Positions 53,400 to 64,000 of a stretch of 64,000 nucleotides of DNA are shown here, piece after piece. Source of the DNA: Prorocentrum cordatum (Eukaryota > Sar > Dinophyceae > Prorocentrales > Prorocentraceae); NCBI GenBank assembly GCA_963575745.1, contig CAUYUJ010016305.1, positions 581,001 through 645,000 of the forward strand, written 5' to 3'. Below the pieces are notes generated by a model, which saw only the letters and a program-made list of their open reading frames with translations, was not told the origin of the DNA and ran no database searches. Every line of letters starts with the position of its first letter. Within the stretch, counting starts at the first letter, position 1. The translations under genes were made by a program, and so were the position numbers.

Positions 53400-54960
53400 C
53401 CCAACTGCTCCCCCAACCGGTTCCACATCGGCTGGGGAAAGACACAGTCCAATAGCTCTTGTAAGCACCCATGCGATCCAATGGTTGGCCGCAAGAGACA
53501 GGGGGCAGCGGTGTCTCGCCGCAGGCGTCTTCGATAGAAGACGTACCGATTTCAGTGCCCATGTTTTCAGATCCTCCCGGCAGCATCATCACTAACCGAG
53601 TAATGGAGCTGCAGGAGAAGAGTCAGCGCGGCATTGCGCCTGTTGTGCTAACAAGCTCTGGTAGGTAGCTGCTCTCATTGTCTATTCAGTATTGCAATTG
53701 TGGGTGGGCGGGTGAGTGAGATGTTTGCCCGAGCATTGGAATTGACCACTTCAAGCTCTTCAGCTTGCACAACGTAGTAGTACACACCGAGAGTACAACA
53801 TGCCGCTGAGTGGAAGCCACGCTGGCAAAGCCGACTACCAGAATACAGTAGGAGGAGTCAGAAACATGAGGGGGGGGGACGCAGGAAGAGTATTAGGATG
53901 ATGAAAGGAGGGAGGAACTTGCAGGGAGGGAGGATGGAGAAAGGAGAAGCAAGGGTGGTTTCCAAAATCTACCCTGCGCCTGCATTGGAGACGACGACAA
54001 CGAAGACCATGTCGATGACGCCTACGATGACGACGGCGGATGCAGGGGCGTCGACCCCAAGGCCTGTCCTGAGGCACGTTCTGACCAGAGCTTCGAGGCG
54101 GATCCAACGGTGCCCACGAGGGCGCCCGGCTAGGTCCAAACAAACGGACAGACTCCAGGCACCTTGACAGTGAATCCTCTCCGATCGATGCGTGACGGTC
54201 ATCCTCGACGGCCGCTGACGACGGCGACCTCGGAGACTTTCTGGGAGCCACCGAGATATTCCGAGCAGCTCCGAGAACTTTCAAAAGCCTCCCAGCACCC
54301 CTCGACACCTTCGAAAACCTTCGAGAAACACCGCCGACGACGTCGACAAGGACAACGGCAGCGGCGCCTCCGTTATACTCCGTGAAGCTCCGAGAACCTC
54401 CCGAAACCGCCGCCGACGACGTCGAGCACGACAACGACGGGCGGGCGGCGGCGGCGACGGTGGGGTCAAGCAGGCGGCACGGGGAGGTGGCGCCCGCTCG
54501 TGGCGGTGCTGGAGCTCCTGGCCGGGCCACGGAACTCCGCACGCGCGCGCGGCACCTAGCGGCCAGGGGAGGATTACCTAACCTTTGGAAGGGGATCTAA
54601 GTAAGGAGGGCCAAACACATCAGGGATAGGGGGTATTTCCTTCCTGCAGATGCATCGCCCCAAACCGCCCATATTCATTTTCCGATGCAAGAGCGTGGAC
54701 CTAAGTGATGCTACGTCTCCGCTATGTTATTAGTGTTAGGGGTTCTGCTGTTCTCGATGAGGGGGGGAGGGCCAGCGGGGTCTCACATTCTCGCTTGCTC
54801 CAAAAACCCATCCACTCGCCCAGCTCGCTCGTCAAGGGGGGGCCCGCCACTCAAAGAGGATCCGCCAGCCCAGCCCGCCCAGCAAGGGCCCCCTGGCCCA
54901 GACCGCCCGTGGGGTACCCCTGCTCGCCCGCGTGGAAGCGCACTCGCCCGCCTCGGTGTG
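53400..54960. other. No confident gene
   Basis: Ser/Pro/Arg-rich frames occur on both strands (for example minus 53835-54542) but lack motifs. Short CGACGAC-type runs are at 54330-54450. Confidence 0.3.
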
Positions 54961-54974
54961 AGCCTAGGAAGCCC

Positions 54975-55098
54975 GCGCTCCTCCTCCTCCTCCTCCTCCT
55001 CCCTCCTCCCTCCTCCTCCTCCTCCTCCACCTTCTCCGCCTCCTCCTCCTCCTCCTCCTCCTCCTCCTCTTCCTCCTCCTCCCCTCCTCCTCCTCCTC

Positions 55099-55130
<32 letters not shown>

Positions 55131-55425
55131 TCTGCCTCCTCCTCCTCCTCCTCCTCCTCTCCTCCCCTTCCTCCTCCTCCTCCCCCTCCTCCTTCTCCTC
55201 CTCCTCCTCCTCCTCCTCCTCCTCTCCCCCTCCTCCCCCTCCCCCTCCTCCTCCTCTCCTCCTCCTCCCCTCCTCCTCCTCCTCCTCCTCTCCCCTCCCC
55301 CTCCCCCTCCTCCTCCTCCTCCTCCTCCTCCTCCTCCCTCCTCCTCCTCTCCTCCTAATCCTCATCCTCATCCTCTTCCTCCTCCTCCTCCTCCTCCTCC
55401 TCCTCCTCCTCCTCCTCCTCCTAGC
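54975..55425 (+). repeat. 450-bp (CCT)n polypyrimidine tract
   Basis: Almost pure CCT/CTC over 450 bases, the longest such tract in the window. Confidence 0.98.
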
Positions 55426-55555
55426 ATCGGCACTCAAACCCGTCGCAGGTGACAGCGGGCCCCTAGTTGCATCGCTTGGACACGGATCGAAGCTGGTCAG
55501 GCGTCTGGGGAAGGCCTGGACAAGGTGAATGAGCTTGGCCTCGCTGGGGATGAGT

Positions 55556-57290
55556 TCAGCCAGAACTCGCTGAACTCATCCCCATCCTCGGCGAGAAGCG
55601 CCGAGGGGTCGGCCGCGATCGGCCCGTCCACCGCCAAAGTCGCCGTTGGTTCCAAAGAGATGGGTCACGGGTAATGAGGCGGGCCCGCATGGCTCCTTTG
55701 CCCAGCCCAGCAGCAAGCCGGGCTTTCCAGTCCGCGCTGGATATGGTGAGATACCTGGGATCGGCCGACGCCAACGTTTCGAGCAGCACCGACAGCTGCG
55801 CCACGCCACGGGCAATCGCCGGGAGAGACCACTGGCCAGGGCAGTGCAACTGCGCGAAGCGCTGCATAGCTTGAAACTGGGCCTCGCATTCAGACGCGCG
55901 AGCTTCAACCGAGGCGGGCCAGCAAAGCAAAAGTGCTTGGATGGCCTTCGCCTGCGAGGAAACACCTCGGTTGTCCGACTGCAGGGAGATCAAACTCTTA
56001 AACTGAGCCACCAGCCACTTGATGACACGACGGGCAGGATACCTTTGCTTTCCATCCCGCTCAACCACCGATCTCCGCGACAGCTGAGGCCCCGAGCTCC
56101 TCGCACCCTTCCTAACCAGGTCGGCTCCATGGTCCATGGAGCGGAATCAGCTCGACCTCGACGACGTCGGCCCAGGCGCCGTAGCACTGGGTGAGAAGTT
56201 GAACTGCCTTGGTAGCCTAGTGCCCTCCCGCCTGTCCACGGCTCTCAAACCATCCTGGGCCATGGCAAGCACCGGATCCCAATTCTGCTGGCCCGGCTCG
56301 GGACCAAACGCGGGGCCCGAGTGGAAGGGGGGAGGCTTCCGAAAACTCAGCCCGTTGAGCGCCGCTGCAGCAGGGTGAAGAAGCATGTCGACAGGGCGGC
56401 GCGGCCTCAGCTCGGAGGGCAGAACCACTTCGCAAGACGCCGCAGCCTTGCCAAAACCACCACTGCGGGCGAAATGAGCCAGCTTCGAAGGAGCACCCTC
56501 CCCAAATAACGCGAATCCACCTGGGTCGATCAGTAGCCCCTGGAGATCAGCGACCAAATGGGGAAAGGAAAGTTCCGAACGGGGGGATATTAAAGCCCCC
56601 TTCCAAGCGAGATGGACCCGGGAAGCGGCCAGCACCTGGCGCCCAAGGAGGCCAACATATCCACGCTTTGCTCCGAAAGCCCGTCGCTGTTGAAAAGATG
56701 CGCGCTGCTGGCTCCGAAGGCCAAGCCGCCTGGCACTTCGACCTCCGCGACCTCCGCGACCTGGGCACGAAACCCTCCGCGGAGGGCAGGCCAGTCGCGG
56801 ACCAGCACCGCAACTCCTCCAGGGGTTTCGGCATCAGTCACCAGAACAGGACAGCAGAGAGACTTCCATCCATTGCAAGAACACCACTGCGACGCTGAAT
56901 AGAGTGTCTCGGCATTCAACAGCCGCTGTTCTTGGACCAACGCGGTGTTGGCGTGACAAGCATCATCTTTCTGAGTGTACCCCAGGAGGTGCAGTTGGCG
57001 CTGCGGGTTTTGCACCTGAACCGAGCTAAGCCCGTCGGGCCCCTGGGCCCGGCCAGGAGAAGGAGGGGGGGCGCGGCAGAGGCGGGGGAGATCCTGGGCC
57101 CAGCAACGAGCTCGACAAGACTGCCCGGGCCTGGGAACGTCAGAACAGGGTAGAGACTAACACAATGACCAAAACTGGCCAACTTGCAGGAGGGGTCGGC
57201 AAGCATGGAAACGCGGAGCGACCTGGTTCCGGGCAGAAGCTCGCTCAGCCCTTCAAGGCGCGCGTCGCGCGGCATTGCGCGCGCCACGGA
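55556..57290 (-). pseudogene. LINE (non-LTR retrotransposon) endonuclease region, decayed
   Basis: Minus-strand sequence in APE-endonuclease order: VQEQRLLNAETLY (about 56940), CNGWKSLCCPVLVT, ETPGGVAVLVRDW (about 56810), a degenerate GGFNIPP where GDFN is expected (about 56590), SKLAHFARSGGFGK and ELRPRRPVDMLLHP near 56450-56380 (the region that in this family reads like S-x-LDYF and PHxPV). Past the endonuclease, a helical part (WLVAQFKSLISLQSDNRG; YLTISSADWKARLAAGLGKG) runs to 55556, as between endonuclease and reverse transcriptase in such elements. No reverse transcriptase was seen; the CCT tract begins just beyond. Several frame changes. The endonuclease nicks target DNA to prime reverse transcription; this copy is dead. 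Confidence 0.65.
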
Positions 57291-57537
57291 AACGACCTGC
57301 GGGCCGCGCGACGCACGCTGCGTCGGGGGGGGGGGCGATGGGGGGGGGGGCGACAGGCCTCAGCATGAACGTTATATTTAAAGCGACGAACTACCCCCTG
57401 AGATCCTAAATCAGACTCGGGTCTCCGCGGGAGCCGCCCCTTGCTGAAGAACATGATCGACCCACGAACCCGGAAAGGAATATAGAACTGTAACACATGG
57501 CAGCGTTTTCAAAGACACCTGATTGGGTGACGGGCAA

Positions 57538-58935
57538 ATGCAATGCTGAATGTATCGATCTTGATGTACCGTGCCGAGGGCTGTGCTGTGCTGCGCCGTG
57601 CTGAATTGCGATGTGCCATGGGCGCGATTGTGCTCTATAGCCTCGTGGATCGAGTCCTCCTTTGCATCCGAGTCCTGACCGAACTGATCTGGATCTTAAG
57701 CTCGAGCTGCCTGAACACATAGTAGCTGCCCCAGAGCTAATGGACAGGGGAACATGCCAGGAGGACGCGCCGCGAAACGTCCCAAGGGATGCGCCAGGCG
57801 ACGTGCCAGGGGACGTGCCATGGGGTCGCACCGCGGGACGTGCCAAGGGGACGCGCTACGGAACGTGCCAATGGATGTGCCGCGGGATGTGCCAGGGGAC
57901 GCGCCACGCGACGTGCCAGGGGGACTCGCCAAGGGACGCCCCACGGAACGTGCCAAGGAACGTGCCAAATTGCAATGCTGAGTGTATCGATCTTGATGTA
58001 CCGTGCCGAGGGCTGTGCTGTGCTGCGCCGTGCTGAATTGCGATGTGCCATGGCGCGATTGTGCTCTATAGCCTCGTGGATCGAATCCTCCTTTGCATCC
58101 GAGTCCTGACCGAACTGATCTGGATCTTAAGCTCGAGCTGCCTGAACACATAGTAGCTGCCCCAGAGCTAATGGACAGGGGACATGCCAGGAGGACGCGC
58201 CGCGAAACGTCCCAAGGGATGCGCCAGGCGACGTGCCAGGGGACGTGCCATGGGGTCGCACCGCGGGACGTGCCAAGGGGACGCGCTACGGAACGTGCCA
58301 ATGGATGTGCCACGGGATGTGCCAGGGGACGCGCCACGCGACGTGCCAGGGGGACTCGCCAAGGGACGCCCCACGGAACGTGCCAAGGAACGTGCCAAAT
58401 TGCAATGCTGAGTGTATCGATCTTGATGTACCCTGCCGAGGGCTGTGCTGTGCTGCGCCGTGCTGAATTGCGATGTGCCATGGCGCGATTGTGCTCTATA
58501 GCCTCGTGGATCGAGTCCTCCTTTGCATCCGAGTCCTGACCGAACTGATCTGGATCTTAAGCTCGAGCTGCCTGAACACATAGTAGCTGCCCCAGAGCAA
58601 ATGGACAGGGGGACATGCCAGGAGGACGCGCCGCGAAACGTCCCAAGGGATGCGCCAGGCGACGTGCCAGGGGACGTGCCATGGGGTCGCACCGCGGGAC
58701 GTGCCAAGGGGACGCGCTACGGAACGTGCCAATGGATGTGCCACGGGATGTGCCAGGGGACGCGCCACGCGACGTGCCAGGGGGACTCGCCAAGGGACGC
58801 CCCACGGAACGTGCCAAGGAACGTGCCAAATTGCATTGCTGAGTGTATCGATCTTGCTGTACCGTGCCGAGGGCTGTGCTGTGCTGTGCCGTGCTGAATT
58901 GCGAGGTGCCATGACGCGATTGTGCTCTATAGCCT
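57538..58935 (+). repeat. 430-bp tandem repeat, about 3.3 copies
   Basis: Units start near 57538, 57969, 58400 and (partial) 58831; GGATCTTAAGCTCGAGCTG recurs at 57691, 58122 and 58552. Copies are almost identical. Inside each unit are 12-20 bp subrepeats of GGGACGTGCCA type. Open frames through it are repeat artefacts. Confidence 0.97.
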
Positions 58936-60115
58936 CGCGGACGTGAAAACAAGCATTTCGCCTGAGACATCCTCTGAGTTCTGGCGCCCCACGAGACCCC
59001 CGCTCGCGACATCCCCCCAATTTTGCAAAGCCAGCGTTTCGCTCGAGACATCCTCAACACATTCTGAAAAACAACAAGCGTTTCGCTCGAGAAATCCTTT
59101 CAAAATCACAAGAAATCCTCGCCAAACAAACAAATGTGTCGAGACATCCTCAACATTCCTGCGCGCGGGGCGCGGCACGCGCGAGACATCCTCGGAATTC
59201 CTGCGAGCGGGACGTGAAAACAACCATTTCGCCTGAGGCATCCTCTGAATTCTGGCACCCCGCGAGACCCCCGCTCGAGACATCCCCCCAATTTTGCAAA
59301 ACCAGCGTTTCGCTCGAGACATCCTCAACAAATTATAAAACACATGCGTTTCGCTCGAGACATCCTGTCAAAATCCAAAGAATTCCTTGCAAAACAAGCG
59401 AATTAGCCGAGCCATCCTCAACAGATTATGAAAAACAAGCGTTTCGCTCGAGATATCCTGTCAAAATCAAAGAAATCCTGGCAAAACAAACGAATTAGTC
59501 AAGACATCCTGAAAATTCCTGCGCGCGGGACGCGGCACGCGCGAGACATCCTCGGAATTCCTGCGAGCGGGACGTGAAAACAAGCATTTCGCTTGAGACA
59601 TCCTCTCAATTCTGGCAACCCACGAGGCTCCCGCTCGAGACACCCCCCAATTTTGCAAGACCAGCGCTTCGCTCGAGACATCCTCAACTAATTCTGAAAA
59701 CAAAAACAAGCGTTTCGCTCGAGACATCCGGTCAAAATCCAAAGAAATCTTCGCTAAACAAGCGAATTACTCTAGACATCCTCAGAATTCCTGCGCGCGG
59801 GACGCGGCACGCGCGAGACATCCTCGGAATTCCTGCGCGCAGGGAGTGAAAACAAGCATTTCGCTTGAGACATCCTCTGGATTCTGGCCACCCACGAGGC
59901 TCCCGCTCGAGACATCCCCCCAATTTTGCAAAGCCAGCGTTTCGCTCGAGACATCCTCAACAAATTCTGAAAAAAAAACAAACGTTTCGCTCGAGACATC
60001 CTGTCAAAATCCAAAGACATCCTGGCAAAACAAGCGAATTAGTCGAGCCATCCTCGACATTCCTGCGCGCGGGACGCGGCACGCGCGATGCATCCTCGGA
60101 ATTCCTGCGCGCGGG
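58936..60115 (+). repeat. Tandem array of about 270-360 bp units with CGAGACATCCTC cores
   Basis: Four units start GACGTGAAAACAA near 58940, 59210, 59570 and 59840. Each has several TTTCGCTCGAGACATCCTCA cores and a GCGCGCGGGACGCGGCACGC segment. The core is the reverse complement of the GAGGATGTCTCGGGCGAGGC module in the 37-46 kb region. Confidence 0.92.
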
Positions 60116-60318
60116 GCGCTTTTCTGCGTCGCGGTCGGGGCTCCAGACACCGTTTTTGTCGAGGATTCTGCGAAAAACGCCCCGCACCTTTTTTCACAAG
60201 GGAAAACGGGGGTCTGCGGACCCCGTTTTTTATCGAGGATCCGAGATGGCGGGTGCACTTTCCTCGAGCGGGCACGCGCGAAACGCGCTTTAAAAACAAA
60301 ATTCAGCACTCTACCTCG

Positions 60319-61037
60319 CTATTTACGCACAAGAAATTCGCCAGCCCCCTTCAAGTAAAAACCGGGGGGGGAACCTACTAAAAGAGAACCCTGGGCCCAG
60401 GCCCTTTCCGGGAAAAAATGCTTGCTGCGCGAGACGCTCGCGCTCGGCCCCCCCCCATCGGGCGGCTTGGCCTCGGGAGCGCGACCGCCCTCCTCGGCGC
60501 CCTCAGCCGCGGCGCGGCCTTCGCGATGGCCGAGTGGGGAGAGCGTCGCCGACGCCTCGGCCGCAGCTCCGCCGGCGGCAGAGGGTCGCCCAGGCTCGCG
60601 CCCGGCGCCATCTTCTCCGACGCGAGGGCGCTTGGCAGACATCCGACGCAGGTTCTCTGCGGCCCCGCTCGAATCTGGCCCGCAGCTTCCTTTGCTCGGG
60701 CAAACAAGTTTTGGCACATTGCTTTGACGTCCTCTTGTGGGGCAGAGCGCCGCTCCTCCATCTCGCGCTCGTCAGTGGCGACGAAGTCGAGATCCACGAC
60801 GAATGTCTTGTCAAGAGACCCTTCCAAGATGTCTCGCACTGGAAGCACCGCTGGCCCCTGCCCCCGATCGCCCGGGACAGCCAACGACAGCATCGAGAAC
60901 AAAGCCTTGTGATATGCCTCGGCCGTGCCCAGCTCCCGGCGGAGATCACGCAGCATTTCGCGCTGCTTGCCCGGCGCTTTGCTCTGATCCTCATATTCGG
61001 AGACTGCTCCCTCGGGCTTCTTCTCGATCGAGCGCAT
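60319..61037 (-). CDS. Unrecognised protein (weak)
   Basis: ATG 61037, preceded directly by an in-frame TAG, opens a helical, charged sequence (QREMLRDLRRELGTAEAYHK; DILEGSLDKTFVVDLDFVA; EEDVKAMCQNLFARAKEAAG-like). Near 60700 the protein-like composition moves to another frame (ENLRRMSAKRPRVGEDGAG), which is low in complexity and ends about 60319. A frameshift or intron is needed to join them. No family recognised. Confidence 0.35.
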
Positions 61038-61860
61038 CTAGGAGTAAGAGAGGCAGACCTGGGCCTGTCATGGTGGAGATGATCGACCTTTTGCTTCCTT
61101 CCTATACAGATGTGCCGCCACTGCGTCGCCACCTCTGTCCATGGGGCTGGCAAGCTGCTCAGTCTCCGCCGCCAACAGCGCGCCGATCCCGCTGGCCACG
61201 TTGGCGGAGGACTGGCCTGCGGCAGCCGAGGCACCAACCGCAGCACCCGCACCTCCGCTGCCGTCAGGTGCACCAGCATCATGATGGGATGCGACAGGAG
61301 CCGCACACCATGGCTGCTTGCAATGCTTGCATCAGTGCCAGCTGAGCTTGTTACGATAGCACCCGCAGCATGCACAGCGCCAAGCATTGGCCTGGCTGTC
61401 ACCTGCCTGGCGTCCGTTCCCACGCTGCCGTGGACCACCGCCCAGCCGATGAACAACGTCTGAGACCTGTGGGCATGGCAGACAGGGGGATGCCCAGCCT
61501 GGCGCGTCGCGACCGACGCCAACGCCCAGATAGGTCGCCGCCGACGCCACCAGCAGAGCCAGCGTTCACGACCACGGCGCCAGCTGCAGACGGGGAGCGT
61601 TGTCACATAGATGCGCAAGCGCCACTTGCAAGTGGTAAGCTGAAGTGTGCACGCGCCGCCTGCGAACGGTAGGCTGAACAAAATTACGCTACCGAGGAAC
61701 CCCACATACTCAATATAAATCTTATGTGCTTGCTTAAGTTTATAATATATGCGCAATTCTGCGTTCTCAGCCCTCGTCGCGAATGTTCCCCTCTGTGTCA
61801 TCCAACGCCGTATTGCTTGAACCTCCTCCCTCTTCCTAGCCTTCTATCCTCCATCAAGGA
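61038..61860. other. No supported gene
   Basis: One long minus-strand frame exists but lacks motifs. GCTGCC/CAGC-rich composition explains its length. Confidence 0.35.
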
Positions 61861-61869
61861 CAGATTCGA

Positions 61870-63705
61870 GCCAGCCAGCGGCCGCGCTCAGGGACCACCC
61901 CCTGCGCACCCCCTATGGTGTCTAGAAAGTGCCACGCCTGCTATGCCTGGACGACTGGCACGGATAGCGGCCGCGCTCAGGGACCACCCCCTGTGCACCC
62001 CCTATGGTGTCGAGAAAGTGCCACGCCTGCTATGCCTGGACGACTGGCACGGATAGCGGCCGCGCTCGGGGGCCACCCCCTGCGCACCCCCTATTGTGTC
62101 GAGAAAGTGCCACGCCTGCTATGCCTGGACGACTGGCACGGATAGCGGCCGCGCTCAGGGACCACCCCCTGCGCACCCCCTATGGTGTGGAGAAAGTGCC
62201 ACGCTTGCTATGCCTGGGCGACTGGCACGGATAGCGGCGGCGCTCAGGGACCACCCCCTGCGCACCCCCTATGGTGTCGAGAAAGTGCCACGCCTGCTAT
62301 GCCTGGACAACTGGCACGGATAGCGGCCGCGCTCAGGGACCACCCCCTGCGCACCCCCTTATGGTGTCGAGAAAGTGCCACGCCTGCTATGCCTGGACGA
62401 CTGGCACGGATAGCGGCCGCGCTCAGGGACCACCCCCTGCGCACCCCCTATGGTGTCGAGAAAGTGCCACGCCTGCTATGCCTGGGCGACTGGCACGGAT
62501 AGCGGCCGCGCTCAGGGACCACCCCCTGCGCACCCCCTATGGCGTCGAGAAAGTGCCACGCCTGCTATGCCTGGACGACTGGCACGGATAGCGGCCGCGC
62601 TCAGGGACCAACCCCTGCGCACCCCCTATGGTGTCGAGAAAGTGCCACGCCTGCTATGCCTGGACGACTGGCACGGATAGCGGCCGCGCTCAGGGACCAC
62701 CCCCTTCGCACCCCCTATGGTGTCGAGAAAGTGCCGCGCCTGCTATGCCCTGGGCGACTGACCACGGATAGCGGCCGCGCTCAGGGACCACCCCCTGCGC
62801 ACCACCCTTATGGTGTCCAGAAAAATACGACGCCTGCTATGCCTGGACGAAACTGGCACGCATAGCCGCGCTCAGGGACCACCCCCTGGCTCACCCCCTA
62901 TGGTGTCGAGAAAGTGCCAAGCCTGCTATGCCTGACGACTGGCACGGATATCGGCCGCGGCTCACAGGGACCACCCCCTGCGCACCCCCCTATTGGTGTC
63001 GAGAAAAGTACGCACGCCTGCTATAGCCTGGGCGACTGGCACGATAGCGTCCGCGCCAGGGACCACCCCCTGCGCACCCCCTATGGTGTCGAGAAAGTGC
63101 CACGCCTGCTATGCCTGGACGACTGGCACGGATAGCGGCCGCGCTCAGGGACCACCCCCTGCGCACCCCCTATGGTGTCTAGAAAGTGCCACGCCTGCTA
63201 TGCCTGGACGACTGGCACGGATAGCGGCCGCGCTCAGGGACCACCCCCTGCGCACCCCCTATGGTGTCGAGAAAGTGCCACGCCTGCTATGCCTGGACGA
63301 CTGGCACGGATAGCGGCCGCGCTCAGGGACCACCCCCTGCGCACCCCCTATGGTGTCGAGAAAGTGCCACGCCTGCTATGCCCTGGACGACTGGCACGGA
63401 TAGCGGCCGCGCTCAGGGACCACCCCCTGCGCACCCCCTATGGTGTCTAGAAATGCCACGCCTGCTATGCCTGGACGACTGGCACGGATAGCGGCCGCGC
63501 TCAGGGACCACCCCCTGCGCACCCCCTATGGTGTCGAGAAAGTGCCACACCTGCTATGCCTGGACGACTGGCACGGATAGCGGCCGCGCTCAGGGACCAC
63601 CCCCTGCGCACCCCCTGTGGTGTCGGTCGTGGATAGCGACCGAGCTGAGAGACCACCCCCTGCGCACCCCCTGTGGTGTCGAGAAAGTGCCACGCTTGCT
63701 AGGCT
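61870..63705 (+). repeat. 89-bp tandem array, about 20 copies
   Basis: Unit contains GATAGCGGCCGCGCTCAGGG (a NotI site in most copies), ACCACCCCCTGCGCACCCCC and GAAAGTGCCACGCCTGCTAT. Most copies are near identical. Copies at about 62690-63060 and 63600-63700 are more diverged, with small insertions and deletions. The repeated frame is an artefact of an 89-bp unit that lacks stops. Confidence 0.98.
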
Positions 63706-63719
63706 TTGCGCCAGTGCCA

Positions 63720-63880
63720 CGAGCTGTGCTGTGCTGTGCTCAGCTGAGCCGTGTTGGGCTGTGCTGAGCTGTGCTGAGCTGTGCTGTGTGCTGAGCTGAG
63801 CTGAGCTGTGTGCTGTGCTGAGCTGAGCTGTGCTGTGCTGTGCTGTGATGTGCTGTGCTGAGCTGTGCTGTACGAAGAGT
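63720..63880 (+). repeat. Pentamer tract (GCTGT/GCTGA)
   Basis: 5-bp periodic CTGTG/CTGAG sequence directly after the 89-bp array. Confidence 0.9.
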
Positions 63881-64000
63881 GAGGTGTGTGTCGCGGGTGC
63901 GGCGCGGCAAGGAAGAAAACCAGAACCCCACTAAGCATGTGGGGAATAAGAATGGTAATGCGTATGAATACTGATTCTAGGAAACATACTTGCAGTAGTA

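Noticed and set aside
57662-58897. Repeated Cys/Arg/Asp-rich proteins
   Set aside because: Artefacts of the 430-bp tandem repeat; the frames differ between copies and have no motif.
60503-61801. 432-residue minus-strand frame
   Set aside because: Composition does not look coding; the better frame in the 60.4-61.0 kb part is a different one.
61870-63705. Regular 89-bp repeats resembling a CRISPR array
   Set aside because: The whole unit is repeated with no unique spacers, and the context is eukaryotic satellite DNA.
1-64000. Prokaryotic or phage origin because of the compact minus-strand genes with a methyltransferase
   Set aside because: Leader relics, a GT-AG intron, LINE and copia remnants and the repeat content all indicate a eukaryotic dinoflagellate genome.

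Overview
The window looks like dinoflagellate nuclear DNA. The strongest sign is a set of degenerate copies of the dinoflagellate trans-spliced leader (core TAGCCATTTTGGCTCAAG) just upstream of coding regions, for example at 6657-6679, 8409-8430 and 9303-9323 on the minus strand and as three tandem copies at 23046-23098 on the plus strand. The rest fits: GC-rich sequence, few intact genes, large amounts of simple repeat and minisatellite DNA, and decayed retroelements including a copia pol of a type I associate with dinoflagellates. No rRNA, tRNA or CRISPR array was seen.

0.5-20 kb: a minus-strand helicase gene of superfamily 1 (UPF1-like), with a Cys/His cluster at its N-terminus and a spliced-leader relic just upstream, is cut in two by a 13,292-bp insertion (2868-16159). 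The insertion has near-identical terminal inverted repeats starting ATGACTTCAATTGATAGGC and is flanked by a perfect 10-bp direct repeat AGATTCGCGC. Removing the insertion and one copy of that repeat rejoins the helicase reading frame between motif IV and the second RecA domain, so insertion after gene formation is well supported. An RNase H domain from a retroelement lies just upstream (19.35-20.0 kb).

Inside the insertion every recognisable gene is on the minus strand: a large DDE-type transposase-like protein (15.1-12.3 kb), an unknown protein with a Cys/His cluster (12.1-10.4 kb), a small Cys-containing protein (9.26-8.81 kb), a complete set of DNA cytosine-5 methyltransferase motifs (8.37-7.16 kb) and a zinc-ribbon/coiled-coil protein (6.66-3.92 kb). 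Three of these genes have a spliced-leader relic directly upstream. A 237-bp MITE is nested in the last gene. Most of the genes carry stops or frameshifts, so this copy is probably decayed, although frame changes in homopolymers may be assembly errors.

20-36.5 kb: trinucleotide tracts, a GCC-rich and 12-bp minisatellite region behind the tandem leader relics, a broken unknown gene (27.2-28.0 kb), a long CCT tract, a decayed Ty1/copia pol (34.2-30.5 kb) and an unrecognised minus-strand coding region (36.5-35.8 kb).

36.5-46.3 kb: a higher-order repeat array in which the same modules recur in the same order, followed by a long inverted repeat (42.8-44.1 kb). 46.3-50.1 kb: degenerate repeats, then two minus-strand genes for probable extracellular proteins, one with a von Willebrand type D start and one with a signal peptide and an EF-hand. 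50-57.5 kb: dispersed repeats, an AT-richer empty stretch, a 450-bp CCT tract and a decayed LINE endonuclease. 57.5-63.9 kb: three tandem satellite-like arrays (430 bp, about 300 bp and 89 bp units) around one weak coding region.
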